Source of the DNA: an uncultured Thermoproteales archaeon
GTDB taxonomy: Archaea > Thermoproteota > Thermoprotei > Thermoproteales > Thermoproteaceae
Assembly: GCA_938027595.1 (NCBI GenBank)
Contig: CALJAK010000005.1
Coordinates: 1-64,000 of the forward strand
Length of the DNA: 64,000 nt
Direction of reading: 5' to 3'
This document shows, in pieces, positions 1 through 8,786 of this stretch. The notes under the pieces were generated by a model. It was given only the letters and a program-made list of their open reading frames with translations, did no database searches and was not told the origin of the DNA. Positions within the stretch are counted from its first letter, which is position 1, and each line of letters starts with the position of its first letter. A program made the position numbers and the translations under genes.

Positions 1-699
1 ACAGCCCCCACGGGAAAAGCGCCATACAAACTAGTCATACTAGACGAAGCAGACAACATGACACAAGACGCACAACAAGCACTAAGAAGAATAATGGAAA
101 TATACGCACAAAACACAAGATTCATACTACTAGCCAACTACATAAGTGGCATAATAGAACCCATACAGTCTAGAGTGGTAGTGATTAGATTCAACCCACT
201 CCCAAAAGAGGCGGTTTTCTCTAGACTTAGATACATCGCTGAGCGCGAGGGGGTGAAGGTTTCTGACGACGCTCTTGAAGCCATATACGACTTCACACAA
301 GGAGACATGAGAAAAGCAATAAATTCACTACAGCTAGCGGCAATCGGCGGGAGGGAAGTTACGGAGGAGGAAGTGGCAAAGGCGTTGGGGTTCGTGAGTC
401 CCAAGCTGCTTAGAGAGGCTCTACACGACGCGGTCAAGGGGAGTTTCAACAAAGCAATTACGCAGATATATGGCTTTGTGGTAGATGGCGGAGTGGGCGA
501 GTTGGAGATTGTGAAGCAAATCCATAGAGAAGTGTTGAGATTGAATGGAGCGCCGGAATATTTAAAGCCGCAAATTGTGAGTGTCGTTGGGCAGTCTCAC
601 TACGCTGTTTTGAGGGGGGGCAGAGGCTTGGCGCAGATTTTTGGCATGATTTCAAAAATAAGAAGACTCATTGATAGCGCTCAACCGAAAGATTTATAA
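1..699 (+). CDS. rfcS: Replication factor C small subunit, 3' part
   Basis: This is the C-terminal part of the clamp-loader small subunit, the AAA+ ATPase that opens PCNA and loads it on primed DNA. The gene runs in from before base 1; the first ATG at 58 is internal. Visible motifs are Walker B (VILDEADNM), sensor 1 (ILLANY), the arginine-finger region (EPIQSR, where the usual SRC motif reads SRV) and sensor 2 (GDMRKAIN), followed by the collar helices. Walker A lies outside the window. The first 165 bases have strongly A/C-ending codons (cta, ata, aca, caa), unlike the rest of the gene. The stop overlaps the tfb promoter. Confidence 0.93.
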   Translation, partial: TAPTGKAPYKLVILDEADNMTQDAQQALRRIMEIYAQNTRFILLANYISGIIEPIQSRVVVIRFNPLPKEAVFSRLRYIAEREGVKVSDDALEAIYDFTQGDMRKAINSLQLAAIGGREVTEEEVAKALGFVSPKLLREALHDAVKGSFNKAITQIYGFVVDGGVGELEIVKQIHREVLRLNGAPEYLKPQIVSVVGQSHYAVLRGGRGLAQIFGMISKIRRLIDSAQPKDL

Positions 700-702
700 A
701 TA
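693..702 (+). promoter_or_regulatory. TATA box of tfb
   Basis: The element tttataaata is centred about 25 bp before the tfb ATG, as expected for a leaderless archaeal transcript. It overlaps the rfcS stop codon. Confidence 0.6.
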
Positions 703-722
703 GAAATGTTTATATACCCAAT

Positions 723-1721
723 ATGTCTACCTCTGGCTCTCCATCTGGGAAGCCACTTAAACTCCGCGTTAATAGTGAAAGTGGTGGATATTTAAGTCTT
801 GTCACCGACGCTGGGGAGATTTATCAATGTCCAATATGTGGAAACGACAAATTTGTGTACAATTACGAACGTGGAGAAGTGGTGTGTATAGTGTGCGGCG
901 CGGTGGTTCAAGAGCAGCTCCTCGACTTGGGGCCAGAGTGGAGGGCATTCACTACAGAAGAAAAAGGACAACGCGCCCGTACGGGGGCGCCGTTGACGCA
1001 CCTCATCTCGGAGGCTCTCACCACAGTTATAGATTGGAGAGACAAAGACGTGTCTGGCAAGGAGTTGGACATAAAGAGAAAACTGGAGGTCATCAGACTC
1101 AGAAAGTGGCAGACTAGGACTAGAGTACAGACGTCTTACGAACGTAACTTCATACAGACGGCTCAAGAGTTAGAGAGGTTGAGGAGCGCCATGGGGATAC
1201 CGAGGCCTTGTATTGAACAAGCTCTAGAGATCTATAGGCAAGTATTAGAAAAAGAGTTAGTGCGGGGGAGATCTGTGGAAGCCATGGCGGCCGCCGCTTT
1301 GTACATGGCTTGCCGCATGATGAAACTCCCGCGGCCGTTGGACGAGTTAGTGCGTTATACCAAAGCCTCTAGGCGGGAGATGGCGCGTTGTTACCGACTG
1401 CTACTGCGAGAGTTGAACGTGAAAGTGCCCATAAGCGACCCGGTCCTCTACATATCTAGAATTGCAGAACAACTGAAACTCACTGGCGAAGTTGTGAAAG
1501 AGGCTATTGACATACTGCAGAGAGCCAAACGCGCCGGTATCACTGCTGGGAAAGACCCAGCCGGCCTCGCGGCGGCTGCGGTATACATAGCGTCGTTAAT
1601 GCATGGCGATAACAGAACGCAGAAGGATTTCGCCACAGCGGCCGGCGTGACTGAAGTCACTGTGAGGAATAGGTACAAAGAGCTAGCCAAGGCACTGAAT
1701 CTCAAAGTGCCGATAAAGTGA
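723..1721 (+). CDS. tfb: Transcription initiation factor IIB (TFB)
   Basis: TFB bridges TBP-bound promoter DNA and RNA polymerase. This 332-residue protein is full length. It has an N-terminal zinc ribbon (CPIC at residues 36-39, CIVC at 55-58), a B-reader/linker region with LGPEWRAF, and two cyclin-like repeats (roughly 130-225 and 230-330) ending in a helix-turn-helix (GVTEVTVRNRYKEL) that reads the BRE. It is transcribed from its own TATA box behind rfcS, and the next gene starts on a GTG that overlaps its stop codon, so the two are probably co-transcribed. Confidence 0.96.
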   Translation: MSTSGSPSGKPLKLRVNSESGGYLSLVTDAGEIYQCPICGNDKFVYNYERGEVVCIVCGAVVQEQLLDLGPEWRAFTTEEKGQRARTGAPLTHLISEALTTVIDWRDKDVSGKELDIKRKLEVIRLRKWQTRTRVQTSYERNFIQTAQELERLRSAMGIPRPCIEQALEIYRQVLEKELVRGRSVEAMAAAALYMACRMMKLPRPLDELVRYTKASRREMARCYRLLLRELNVKVPISDPVLYISRIAEQLKLTGEVVKEAIDILQRAKRAGITAGKDPAGLAAAAVYIASLMHGDNRTQKDFATAAGVTEVTVRNRYKELAKALNLKVPIK

Positions 1722-2026
1722 TTAAACCAGCGCCGTCTCCCTTCAACGGGGGCCACGTAGTAATTGAGTTGCCCAAGCCACTTCGGGCTATGGCTAGAGA
1801 AGAGTTGTTAGCTCTAAAGAAGACAATCACCGCAGTGCTGTCGGTGGAGAAAGACATGTTAAAACCCGAAGGGTTCAACATATACATAACTCAAGGCGAA
1901 ATACACATTATTCCAAGGTGGTGTGGTGATGTGAACGTGGCTTTCTTCGGCGGCATAAAGCCAGTGCCACTCTCTAACGAAGATGTGTGGAAGATAATTG
2001 AGAAGATACATGAATTTAACTCTTGA
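1718..2026 (+). CDS. HIT-like protein, shortened and lacking the catalytic triad
   Basis: The 102-residue product matches the C-terminal two thirds of archaeal HIT proteins (nucleotide hydrolases or Ap4A phosphorylases): NGGHVVIELPK, LKPEGFNIYI and IHIIPRWCGDVN are all recognisable. The region that normally reads HxHxH before the IIPRW stretch has been shortened to QGEIH, so only the last histidine remains and the nucleophilic histidine appears to be Glu. About 50 residues usually found at the N-terminus are also absent. It starts on a GTG overlapping the tfb stop. Either it is a decaying gene or it has kept a non-catalytic binding role. Confidence 0.6.
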   Translation: MIKPAPSPFNGGHVVIELPKPLRAMAREELLALKKTITAVLSVEKDMLKPEGFNIYITQGEIHIIPRWCGDVNVAFFGGIKPVPLSNEDVWKIIEKIHEFNS

Positions 2027-2360
2027 AATATTTTCATCTATAATAATCTTGGTGATTGGATTTTTTCTCATTAACAAAATACAATATGACTATAAATTGA
2101 TTAAGATTTTTAGAGAGTTTCCACTCCCCACGTCCGTGAGGTCTGGGTCATTTGCAGAAGAGTTAGACAAGATCTTAGACAAGATGTACGTCTTTGTGCA
2201 GAACTTTAGATACAGCATTGAGACTGAGGGCGTGGAGGTGGCTAGAGAGGGTAATGTGTTGAGAGTGTCTGGCGATGGCGTTTTGACGATACATTTCGAG
2301 GCGTGGGGTTATTTCGATACATATAGAGTGAAGAGAGCGATAAGAGTAATCTCGTCATAA
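2010..2360 (+). CDS. Small single-pass membrane protein, unknown
   Basis: I do not recognise this 116-residue protein. It has one N-terminal hydrophobic segment (about residues 6-23) followed by a soluble domain with a predicted helix and several beta strands (GNVLRVSGDGVLTIHFEAWGYFDTY). The ATG at 2010 lies inside the end of the HIT-like gene, so it belongs to the tfb operon. A TTG at 1998 is an alternative start. The position of the hydrophobic segment suggests a membrane-anchored protein. Confidence 0.55.
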   Translation: MNLTLEIFSSIIILVIGFFLINKIQYDYKLIKIFREFPLPTSVRSGSFAEELDKILDKMYVFVQNFRYSIETEGVEVAREGNVLRVSGDGVLTIHFEAWGYFDTYRVKRAIRVISS

Positions 2361-2657
2361 TTGTTGTCTAAAGAGTAGTATTATTTGCGTATCTATCAAC
2401 AGAACTACCACGTAGGCGACAATTGTCACTAATATGAGAGAAATAAATGAGAGTATTAATCCAATTGCATCTATGAGAAGTATGAGAGCCACTAGTACGA
2501 TGCCCACTTCTCTCTCTTGGACAACTCTAACTATTATTGCAGACAGCGCCATGAAGATTGAGCTTACTAACATCACTGGGTCTAGAGTGGTAGTTAGGTA
2601 GAGTATGATAGCTATGAACAACTTGTACACGGCCACAGTAGTAAACAGTCTATACAT
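2355..2657 (-). CDS. Small multi-pass membrane protein, unknown
   Basis: The 100-residue product is almost entirely hydrophobic, with three to four transmembrane segments (about residues 8-24, 26-46, 52-72 and 74-92). I cannot place it in a named family. A TATA element at 2676-2683 lies 23 bp upstream of its start and is separate from the rpl13e promoter. Its last bases overlap the convergent gene ending at 2360. Confidence 0.5.
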   Translation of the reverse strand: MYRLFTTVAVYKLFIAIILYLTTTLDPVMLVSSIFMALSAIIVRVVQEREVGIVLVALILLIDAIGLILSFISLILVTIVAYVVVLLIDTQIILLFRQQL

Positions 2658-2726
2658 GACTAGTTTGAGATGTCGATTTATATACCCACTTGGTTAAAGT
2701 TTATAAGTGGGTTTAGTTGTCGTCTT

Positions 2727-3155
2727 GTGACTCCCCAGCCTCTCGTGAAAGATGGCGCCAAGTGGAGAGTTGGCAGTGGTTTTTCAATTGGCGAAATTAA
2801 ATCGCTAGGGCTGAATGTTTATCAAGCTAGGCTATTGGGCATATATGTAGACAAAAGGCGGAAATCCACATGGCCACAGAATGTGGAGAATTTGAAAAAG
2901 TGGCTTGCAGACGTGTTAGAGGGGAGGGCGCCTCTCCCACTGCCCACACTTCCGAAAGTAGTCAAAGTTAAACCTAAAAGCGGCAGAGCGTTCAGAGGCG
3001 TCACTACCGCCGGTAGGAAATCCCGCGGTTTGTTGTCTACTAGCTACAGAGAGACGCACAACTATAAATATAGAAAGAAAGAGAGAGAAAGAAAACTTAG
3101 GAAGAGACACGAAGCCACTCGAGGCATTAGTAACATTTTGAAGTTTTCTACTTAA
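2727..3155 (+). CDS. rpl13e: Ribosomal protein L13e
   Basis: L13e is a large-subunit ribosomal protein shared by eukaryotes and Crenarchaeota. Diagnostic stretches are [35 protein letters not shown] and [13 protein letters not shown], followed by a basic C-terminal tail ([17 protein letters not shown]) suited to rRNA binding. I chose the GTG at 2727 because a TATA box (tttataag, 2700-2707) sits 24 bp upstream, which would give a leaderless message. An in-frame ATG at 2670 would add 19 residues but lies upstream of that TATA box, next to the promoter of the divergent gene. Confidence 0.82.
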   Translation: MTPQPLVKDGAKWRVGSGFSIGEIKSLGLNVYQARLLGIYVDKRRKSTWPQNVENLKKWLADVLEGRAPLPLPTLPKVVKVKPKSGRAFRGVTTAGRKSRGLLSTSYRETHNYKYRKKERERKLRKRHEATRGISNILKFST

Positions 3156-3861
3156 ACTGTTTAAGGTTTTCTATAAGTTTTTCTATTTCCATGTCTGTGA
3201 CTGCCAGCGGTATGTGACTTTTCTTGGCGACCTCCACCGCCAGGGGGTCTATGGTGTTTGGTTTTAGTTTATGCAACACCACCACTGCGGGTTTTATGCT
3301 GAGTACAGAAGACATGGATTTTATCGCAATTATGGGTGACCTGCCGCTGGATACTTTGGTAAATATGGCGGCGCGTTGCGAGGTGCTACCATATAGCCTC
3401 ACGTACTCCACGGGAGGCACGTCTAAGATTAGCTTCACGCTATCTACGACGGTATATCCATGTATGTCTAGAGATTGCGACGTGGGAACTATCATTTGTG
3501 CTTCTATTGCGTTTAGAAAAGTGGAGATTGGCACTGGCTCTGAGTATTCTCTCATGTCTAAGACGGCGGTCCAGAATTTCTCTCTGAGTAGTTGCCTCTC
3601 TAGGAGGTTTATTACCATCCCCCCGCGTTCCAAGTCGTACTCTATGAGCGTTTGTACAAATTTCTTTACGAACCTAGAGCCGGGGAACTTCCGCCTGCCC
3701 GACTCGTAGTCGCTTATTACACTCGGCGAGGTGTTTAGTCTAGCGGCTATAGACGTCTGCGTCAAACCAAAGATGAGTCGCCACTTTTTTATAACTTCCC
3801 CCGGGTTGTCTGAAACTATTATATCGCCCGCTATATGTATAGCTATATGTCTATAACTCAT
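3148..3861 (-). CDS. HTH transcriptional regulator, COG1709-like
   Basis: A Cro/XRE-type helix-turn-helix lies near residues 22-60 ([19 protein letters not shown], then the [10 protein letters not shown] recognition region). A C-terminal domain of about 140 residues follows, including [12 protein letters not shown]. This layout fits the archaeal COG1709 family of predicted regulators. A TATA-like element centred at 3884 lies 23 bp before the ATG. The 3' end overlaps the convergent rpl13e gene by 8 bases. Its targets are unknown. Confidence 0.72.
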   Translation of the reverse strand: MSYRHIAIHIAGDIIVSDNPGEVIKKWRLIFGLTQTSIAARLNTSPSVISDYESGRRKFPGSRFVKKFVQTLIEYDLERGGMVINLLERQLLREKFWTAVLDMREYSEPVPISTFLNAIEAQMIVPTSQSLDIHGYTVVDSVKLILDVPPVEYVRLYGSTSQRAAIFTKVSSGRSPIIAIKSMSSVLSIKPAVVVLHKLKPNTIDPLAVEVAKKSHIPLAVTDMEIEKLIENLKQFK

Positions 3862-3964
3862 GTCAAAAAGTAACTTCTATATTAATAATTTTTACTTTTT
3901 GGCTAATTGATCGAAATGGAGTTTTTCGGGGACACAAGTTTTAAATTAAGGTTTTTCTTAACAT

Positions 3965-4954
3965 GTGCTAAATAGAGTTGAACTTCTTGAGAAGTTACGT
4001 GAAGTGAGTGCAAAACTCGACGACGTTCAGAGAGACATTGACAACATAACTAACGAAATCGATGGCAAGAAAGCAGCTATAGACGAAATTAGGAAACAAC
4101 TTTCTGAAGTCAGGTCGTACATAGATGGAAAGAGGAGTCAACTAGAGAAGACTAGAGAGTTACTCAACACGTTGATAGAGAAAAAGAGCCAAGTTATAAA
4201 CCAAATAAGAGTTCTCCGCAGTGAGTTGCTACAGATAAACATATCGATGCAGAAATATCGAGAGAAGTTAATGGTTTACAGAAATCTATTGACTACACTC
4301 AACGAGTACGTGGGTGGTAAGACATTGGAAAAAGAAAAATTAAAGCGGGTAATTGAGCAGTTAGAGTACTTCTTCGAAACTTCGCCGACGAATCCAGAAA
4401 CAGAGCGACAATTCATAAGATACATTAGCCAAATTGAGAAAGAACTCAACATAGCCGATTCTCTAGAAAAAGTTAAAGCTCAAATGGCGGAACTCAAGAC
4501 ACAAGTAGACAACTACAAAAACAAGAGAGAAGAAATCAGGAGAGAAATTACACGCCTAGTGCAAGACCTCGCGACAATCAAGCAAGAGATTAAACAACTT
4601 AAGGCAAATAAACAAGAAATCTATAGAGAATTGTCTAAGTTAAAGGAGAAGAGAGAAGAGCTCAAGAAACAGAGAGAAGAAATAAAAGCTGAGATATTGC
4701 AGTTGGCGCTTAGGCGTAAAGAACTGCGCGAGAAGAAGAGAGCCATACAAGAGGAGTTAGATCGCTACAGTATTTTGCTAAAGGCAGTGGAGTTGGCTGA
4801 AAAGAGTAAAGCTAAGGCTCAGTTACAAGCCGCCATAACGCAGAACCTTAGAGAGAGGGCGGAAGTTCTCTACAACAAGCTTATGAGGGGAGAGAGACTC
4901 TCGCACGACGAGATTAAGATATTGATTGAATCCGGCTACTTGCCAGAAGAGTAG
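3965..4954 (+). CDS. Long coiled-coil protein, COG1340-like
   Basis: Almost the whole 329-residue product is charged heptad sequence rich in K, E, R and L, with only a short break near residues 130-150 (FFETSPTNPETERQF). The C-terminal element NKLMRGERLSHDEIKILIES matches the conserved end of the archaeal COG1340 coiled-coil family, whose function is not established. The GTG start lies 22 bp after a TATA element (ttttaaat, 3939-3946). Its stop overlaps the start of the DUF373 gene by one base, so the two form an operon. Confidence 0.75.
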   Translation: MLNRVELLEKLREVSAKLDDVQRDIDNITNEIDGKKAAIDEIRKQLSEVRSYIDGKRSQLEKTRELLNTLIEKKSQVINQIRVLRSELLQINISMQKYREKLMVYRNLLTTLNEYVGGKTLEKEKLKRVIEQLEYFFETSPTNPETERQFIRYISQIEKELNIADSLEKVKAQMAELKTQVDNYKNKREEIRREITRLVQDLATIKQEIKQLKANKQEIYRELSKLKEKREELKKQREEIKAEILQLALRRKELREKKRAIQEELDRYSILLKAVELAEKSKAKAQLQAAITQNLRERAEVLYNKLMRGERLSHDEIKILIESGYLPEE

Positions 4955-5946
4955 TGCGGATACTCGTACTATACGTCGATAGAGATGGAGATTTAAAATC
5001 TCAAGGCATCACAACGCCAGTTGTTGAGAGAGACGAGGTATTGAGGCTGGGGATTAAGTACATCTTGGCGAATCCAGACGACTCCGACGCAAATGCCATA
5101 TTCGCTGCGGTGAAAATACACGACAAGTTGGCTTCTGAGCACGGTTTTGAGAATGTAAACGTGGCAGTGATAAGCGGTTCTCCAGACGAAACTGCAGATG
5201 TGGTAGTGCTTAGAGAGTTGGAGCAAGTCCTCTCGATGTACGACGCGGACGTCATATATTTCGTTTCCGATGGCCCTAGCGACGAGGCGGCTGTTTTCGC
5301 GATACAAACTAAGCGCCCGGTGATTTCCATACATAGAGTGGTAGTGAAGCAAGCGCGGAGAGTCGAAGAGACAGTCACCTTGTTTAGGTATTACCTGAAC
5401 AAAGCCGTTAAGGAGCCGCCGTATAGGACGTACGTGGTGGGAGTGCCGGCGTTGTTTATCTTCATCCTGCTGTTGTCCGCGGCGCTCAATATAGACGTTA
5501 CGAGATATATAGTATTCCCCCTACTCTTTCTATTTTTCTTCTTCACGGCGTATGGCTTCGGCATATATGATTTCTTACGAAACATTCTGCGCAGATACGA
5601 AGCGACGTTCGTAATTACATTGATTTCTCTCTTCGTCATAATAATTTACATTGTTAACGTGTTTATACAAGCCTACACAATACCTTACTTCATACCACTG
5701 GCGGCTTCACTAACGCCGTACATTTCCTACGTCTTAGAGGCTTATCTGAGAGACAAGAGAGTTAGATATGGCGGCATCACTGCAGGTGGCATCACTTTCT
5801 CATTTTTCTACTTCCTACTGCCAAAGTTACTCCCGCCGGCTAGCTTCGCGGAAGTTCTACAATCCACAATGTTGTTCCTAATGTCAGTGTTGGTGTTTGT
5901 GTTGGTTATACAAATCGTGCGCCGTCAGTCTGGGGGTGGCGCTTGA
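4954..5946 (+). CDS. DUF373 family membrane protein
   Basis: The N-terminal 145 residues form a soluble alpha/beta domain (MRILVLYVDRDGDL, NPDDSDANAIFAAVK, ISGSPDETADVV, FVSDGPSDEAAV). Five to six transmembrane helices follow (about residues 160-325). This is the arrangement of the archaeal DUF373 family, widely conserved in archaea but without a proven function. It is translationally coupled to the coiled-coil gene upstream and overlaps the convergent UPF0201 gene by 22 bases. Acidic and Gly-rich loops suggest nucleotide or metal binding, but this is only an inference. Confidence 0.8.
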   Translation: MRILVLYVDRDGDLKSQGITTPVVERDEVLRLGIKYILANPDDSDANAIFAAVKIHDKLASEHGFENVNVAVISGSPDETADVVVLRELEQVLSMYDADVIYFVSDGPSDEAAVFAIQTKRPVISIHRVVVKQARRVEETVTLFRYYLNKAVKEPPYRTYVVGVPALFIFILLLSAALNIDVTRYIVFPLLFLFFFFTAYGFGIYDFLRNILRRYEATFVITLISLFVIIIYIVNVFIQAYTIPYFIPLAASLTPYISYVLEAYLRDKRVRYGGITAGGITFSFFYFLLPKLLPPASFAEVLQSTMLFLMSVLVFVLVIQIVRRQSGGGA

Positions 5947-6353
5947 TAGTACACTCTCCCTCTGTACGTACGTGGAGCTATCCAATCTATAAACTGCCTC
6001 ACGTTGCTAGTTCTCACTGTGAAGGTTATGGGCCCCAGAGGCGACTCGCCTGGCTCAGTCACGAAGCTAACTACACCCACGTATGCGGCTTGTTTATTTA
6101 TCGAAAACACAATCGTGTCTCCGACGACCCCCCTGGAGATCACTGACCTAGCTGCGTCTTGTATCCCCTGGCGCCATATGGCGTTTCTCAACTTCTCTAT
6201 GCATGCATGTCCCTCGCAGTGGGACAGTAGCAACACGCCCACATCTGTCGGTTTCTCTTCTACATAGGTGAGCTTGGTGACGTTCTCCAACGCTTTCAAC
6301 ACTTTCCTCTTGTCTTCTGTAAATCTAACCTCAGTCACCACTTCTACTTTCAT
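5925..6353 (-). CDS. UPF0201 family protein (COG1931)
   Basis: The 142-residue product carries the hallmarks of UPF0201: VEVVTEVRFTED at the start, LRNAIWRQGIQDAARSVI, INKQAAYVGVVSF and LGPITFTV, ending in IDWIAP. The family has a ribosomal protein L5-like fold and is thought to act on RNA, but no reaction is known. Its start overlaps the stop of the UPF0200 gene by 4 bases. This pairing is typical of archaea and suggests a shared role. Confidence 0.82.
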   Translation of the reverse strand: MKVEVVTEVRFTEDKRKVLKALENVTKLTYVEEKPTDVGVLLLSHCEGHACIEKLRNAIWRQGIQDAARSVISRGVVGDTIVFSINKQAAYVGVVSFVTEPGESPLGPITFTVRTSNVRQFIDWIAPRTYRGRVYYQAPPPD

Positions 6354-6853
6354 AACACTGCGGCTAACTCTCGTTCTAAATCTTCCAAGTTCTTCCCCTC
6401 GTTCACTACGATGTAGTCAGCTCTCGCCAACAGTTCGGCTAATCCAAATCTCATTTCTCTCAAATCTCTCGCGAGGAAGTGGAAGTACGTCAGTGGGTCG
6501 TCTCCCCTCCCACGCTCTAGTAACCTCCTGTATCTAACTCTCCGCGAGGCGACGACGTACAACAGAGTAATCTCTCCCAAGAGCTCCTCAAGTGCCTCGA
6601 CTTCTTCCAAACTCCTCACGCCGTCTATCACCACTCTATCCACATCAATCTTCAACCTCTTCACCACTGCCCTCTTTCCATTATTTAGTCTTAACAAAAC
6701 CGCCGCCTTGTCCGGCGGCATGTTGAGTCTAGACGCCTCACTTCTCACAATGTCTCCCATGTTGTAATATGTATATCCCCACTTCTCCACGAGTCTAGCT
6801 ACTGTGGTTTTTCCACTCCCCGGCAAGCCAGCCACGGCGATTGTTTTCGACAT
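6350..6853 (-). CDS. UPF0200 family P-loop nucleotide kinase-like protein
   Basis: A P-loop (AGLPGSGKTT) at the N-terminus is followed by YYNMGDIVRSEA and IDGVRSLEEVEAL, the signature of the archaeal UPF0200 family. The fold resembles dephospho-CoA and adenylate kinases, but the substrate is unknown. A TATA element (6873-6880) overlapping the end of trm1 lies 23 bp upstream of the start, so transcription may begin here and continue into UPF0201. Confidence 0.83.
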   Translation of the reverse strand: MSKTIAVAGLPGSGKTTVARLVEKWGYTYYNMGDIVRSEASRLNMPPDKAAVLLRLNNGKRAVVKRLKIDVDRVVIDGVRSLEEVEALEELLGEITLLYVVASRRVRYRRLLERGRGDDPLTYFHFLARDLREMRFGLAELLARADYIVVNEGKNLEDLERELAAVL

Positions 6854-6874
6854 GTTGAATTCTACGGAGACGTT

Positions 6875-7933
6875 TTAAAGAAATATCCGCATCAAGTCGC
6901 CGTAGTTACCCTCAGCCTTAATCCCATCGCTAGCCATGTGAGTACGTGTGGCGTATATGCCGGCTTCGGCTAAACGCGCGAGAGCCTCCTTGAGAGTGGG
7001 GCTCCTCCCGTTTACTGCAAATTCTGGAAGTCTAAAAAACCACGGCACTTCTATGACGTATTCCTCTTCTAGTAGCCGTAGAAACTCGCTGTGGGGGCCG
7101 TAGTTGGCCATCTTATGTACCGTCAACGGGTTTCCCAACTCGGCGATCCACAGGGGGCCCGAAGTATATGAATTGGGGTAACGTCTCACATTTCTATATC
7201 TGTCTCTATACTCTACGTAACCCAGTTTGTTAAACATGTCATCTGCATCGCGAGCTCCGCCAACCACCGCGACGCAAGTTCTGAAGTAGTGGCTCTCCCA
7301 ATATGAGAGCAGGGGATATATGGCGAAATCTTCCGACGCTGCCACTCTGGCTATGTAACCCAACAAATTCCTAATGCCCAACTCTATGTAAAAAGGTGTT
7401 TTTTTCACTAGAGAGCCATATCTCCTTAGACACTTTCTCCAATATCTACCCACCAACACCGCTGTGTCTGTAGCCGTAGCGCATATGACTCCCTCTTCTC
7501 TCACAGCTCTGAAGGCGGCTTGCATATACGGCGCTGGTGAGCCGAAGGGGTCTATATCCACTACGTCGCAAGTTCTCTCCAGCCTATGCAACAACACGTT
7601 GGCGTCTTCGTTATAGACTTCGCCATCTATGCCGTTTAGCTCTAAGTTCTTTCTTATCAATTCCACGGCCTTACTAGACACATCGCCGAGGATTAATCGA
7701 TTGACTAAACCAGTCTCCACTGCATATCTAACGCCACGTACGCCAGTGCCGGCTAGAGGTTCGCATACAGTTAATCCACTGACGCCAAGCGCCTTTAGTA
7801 ACAACACAGAGAGAGTTCTATTCTTTTCCATCAGTGGGTTGTAGAACACGGGAGTGTGGTATATATCTCCGTACTTCTCTATATTGGGGGCGTAGAAGAC
7901 TACCTTATTTTCTCTCCTCTGGACGTAGTCCAC
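6875..7933 (-). CDS. trm1: tRNA (guanine26-N2)-dimethyltransferase
   Basis: Trm1 methylates G26 of tRNA to m2G or m2,2G using S-adenosylmethionine. The 352-residue product has the SAM-binding motifs (EPLAGTGVRGVRYA, LGDVSSKAVELI) and the catalytic motif DIDPFGSPAPY. A C-terminal Trm1-specific domain follows, with GPLWIAELG and the conserved ending region THMASDGIKA. Length fits the archaeal family. Its first 34 bases overlap the end of the COG1395 regulator gene, so the two are read from one message. Confidence 0.95.
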   Translation of the reverse strand: MDYVQRRENKVVFYAPNIEKYGDIYHTPVFYNPLMEKNRTLSVLLLKALGVSGLTVCEPLAGTGVRGVRYAVETGLVNRLILGDVSSKAVELIRKNLELNGIDGEVYNEDANVLLHRLERTCDVVDIDPFGSPAPYMQAAFRAVREEGVICATATDTAVLVGRYWRKCLRRYGSLVKKTPFYIELGIRNLLGYIARVAASEDFAIYPLLSYWESHYFRTCVAVVGGARDADDMFNKLGYVEYRDRYRNVRRYPNSYTSGPLWIAELGNPLTVHKMANYGPHSEFLRLLEEEYVIEVPWFFRLPEFAVNGRSPTLKEALARLAEAGIYATRTHMASDGIKAEGNYGDLMRIFL

Positions 7934-8682
7934 GCTCTCTCTACCTCAACGCCGAGTGCATTTGCCAATTCTACAGTTTTTTCAAATTTCTTCACGTCTG
8001 TGGAGATGAGTAGAACTTTCCTATCCGCTCTCAAAGCGTCTGGGTGTGACTCAGCAAGTCTGTAAGTATTGACGTCAATCTGTCTACTCTTAATCTCTTC
8101 TAATGTTATCCGCGGTTTGTCTTCTATCTTTACTTCTTTTATTACGTCTTCGCCGAACATGGAGATTAACTTCTGTGTGACTCTCACGGGAGCCTCCACG
8201 TCCCCCCTCTCGTAACGGTACACAGTCTCTCTAGAAACTCCAAGCTCCGAAGCCAAGGCATTGAGACTCACGCTCGCTCTCTCTCTTTTCTCCCGCAGCC
8301 GCTCCCCCTCTATAGTTGCAGTGATGATTCCACGGGATAGTTTATAGTACTGCTTCTTCCCCTCTAACACATCGATAAATGTGGCTAGCGACATAAAAGT
8401 GACGTTGTCTCTCATGTGTATAACTCCCCTCTGCAAGATTTGTCTCCCCACGGTGGACACTATACACAGAGCAGACGTGTTTGTGTAGTGAGAGAGTAGT
8501 TTCAAATCTTTTAGTGAAGACTTACTCACTTGCTCGCTTTCCGGCGCTACGCGAATAAGTAGTTTTCTATTATCTTGGAATTTAGCTAGTAGCGTGTAGG
8601 CGTAAGACCTAGAAGTGTCTAAGAACAATGGCTCCCCCACTTCCTTAACTAAGTTTAGAGTGGCCTCTAGGAGTTTCATCAC
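7900..8682 (-). CDS. HTH transcriptional regulator, COG1395-like
   Basis: This 260-residue archaeal regulator has an N-terminal alpha/beta domain related to restriction-type folds (VRVAPESEQVSKSSLKDL, TSALCIVSTVG), then an XRE-type helix-turn-helix at about residues 130-165 (SLNALASELGVSRETVYRYE) and a short C-terminal region. It matches COG1395. An AT-rich promoter element centred at 8706 lies 23 bp upstream of the ATG. It is co-transcribed with trm1, a common archaeal linkage. Confidence 0.8.
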   Translation of the reverse strand: MMKLLEATLNLVKEVGEPLFLDTSRSYAYTLLAKFQDNRKLLIRVAPESEQVSKSSLKDLKLLSHYTNTSALCIVSTVGRQILQRGVIHMRDNVTFMSLATFIDVLEGKKQYYKLSRGIITATIEGERLREKRERASVSLNALASELGVSRETVYRYERGDVEAPVRVTQKLISMFGEDVIKEVKIEDKPRITLEEIKSRQIDVNTYRLAESHPDALRADRKVLLISTDVKKFEKTVELANALGVEVERAWTTSRGEKIR

Positions 8683-8786
8683 TAGAAAAACATGTTATCC
8701 AAATTTAAAAAATTTAAGATGAAAAACCGACAGTCTGACCGGTGAGGTGGTATTAGCGGAATTTATATATGAAGTATATCTCTATT

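Noticed and set aside
2670-2726. ATG at 2670 as start of L13e
   Set aside because: It lies upstream of the TATA box at 2700-2707, which is spaced correctly for the GTG at 2727; L13e similarity begins after that GTG.
8716-8760. GATGA ... CTGA ... GTGAGGT series resembling a C/D box RNA upstream of the PUA gene
   Set aside because: There is no D box at the right distance, and the nearby AT-rich element is better explained as the promoter of the COG1395 gene.
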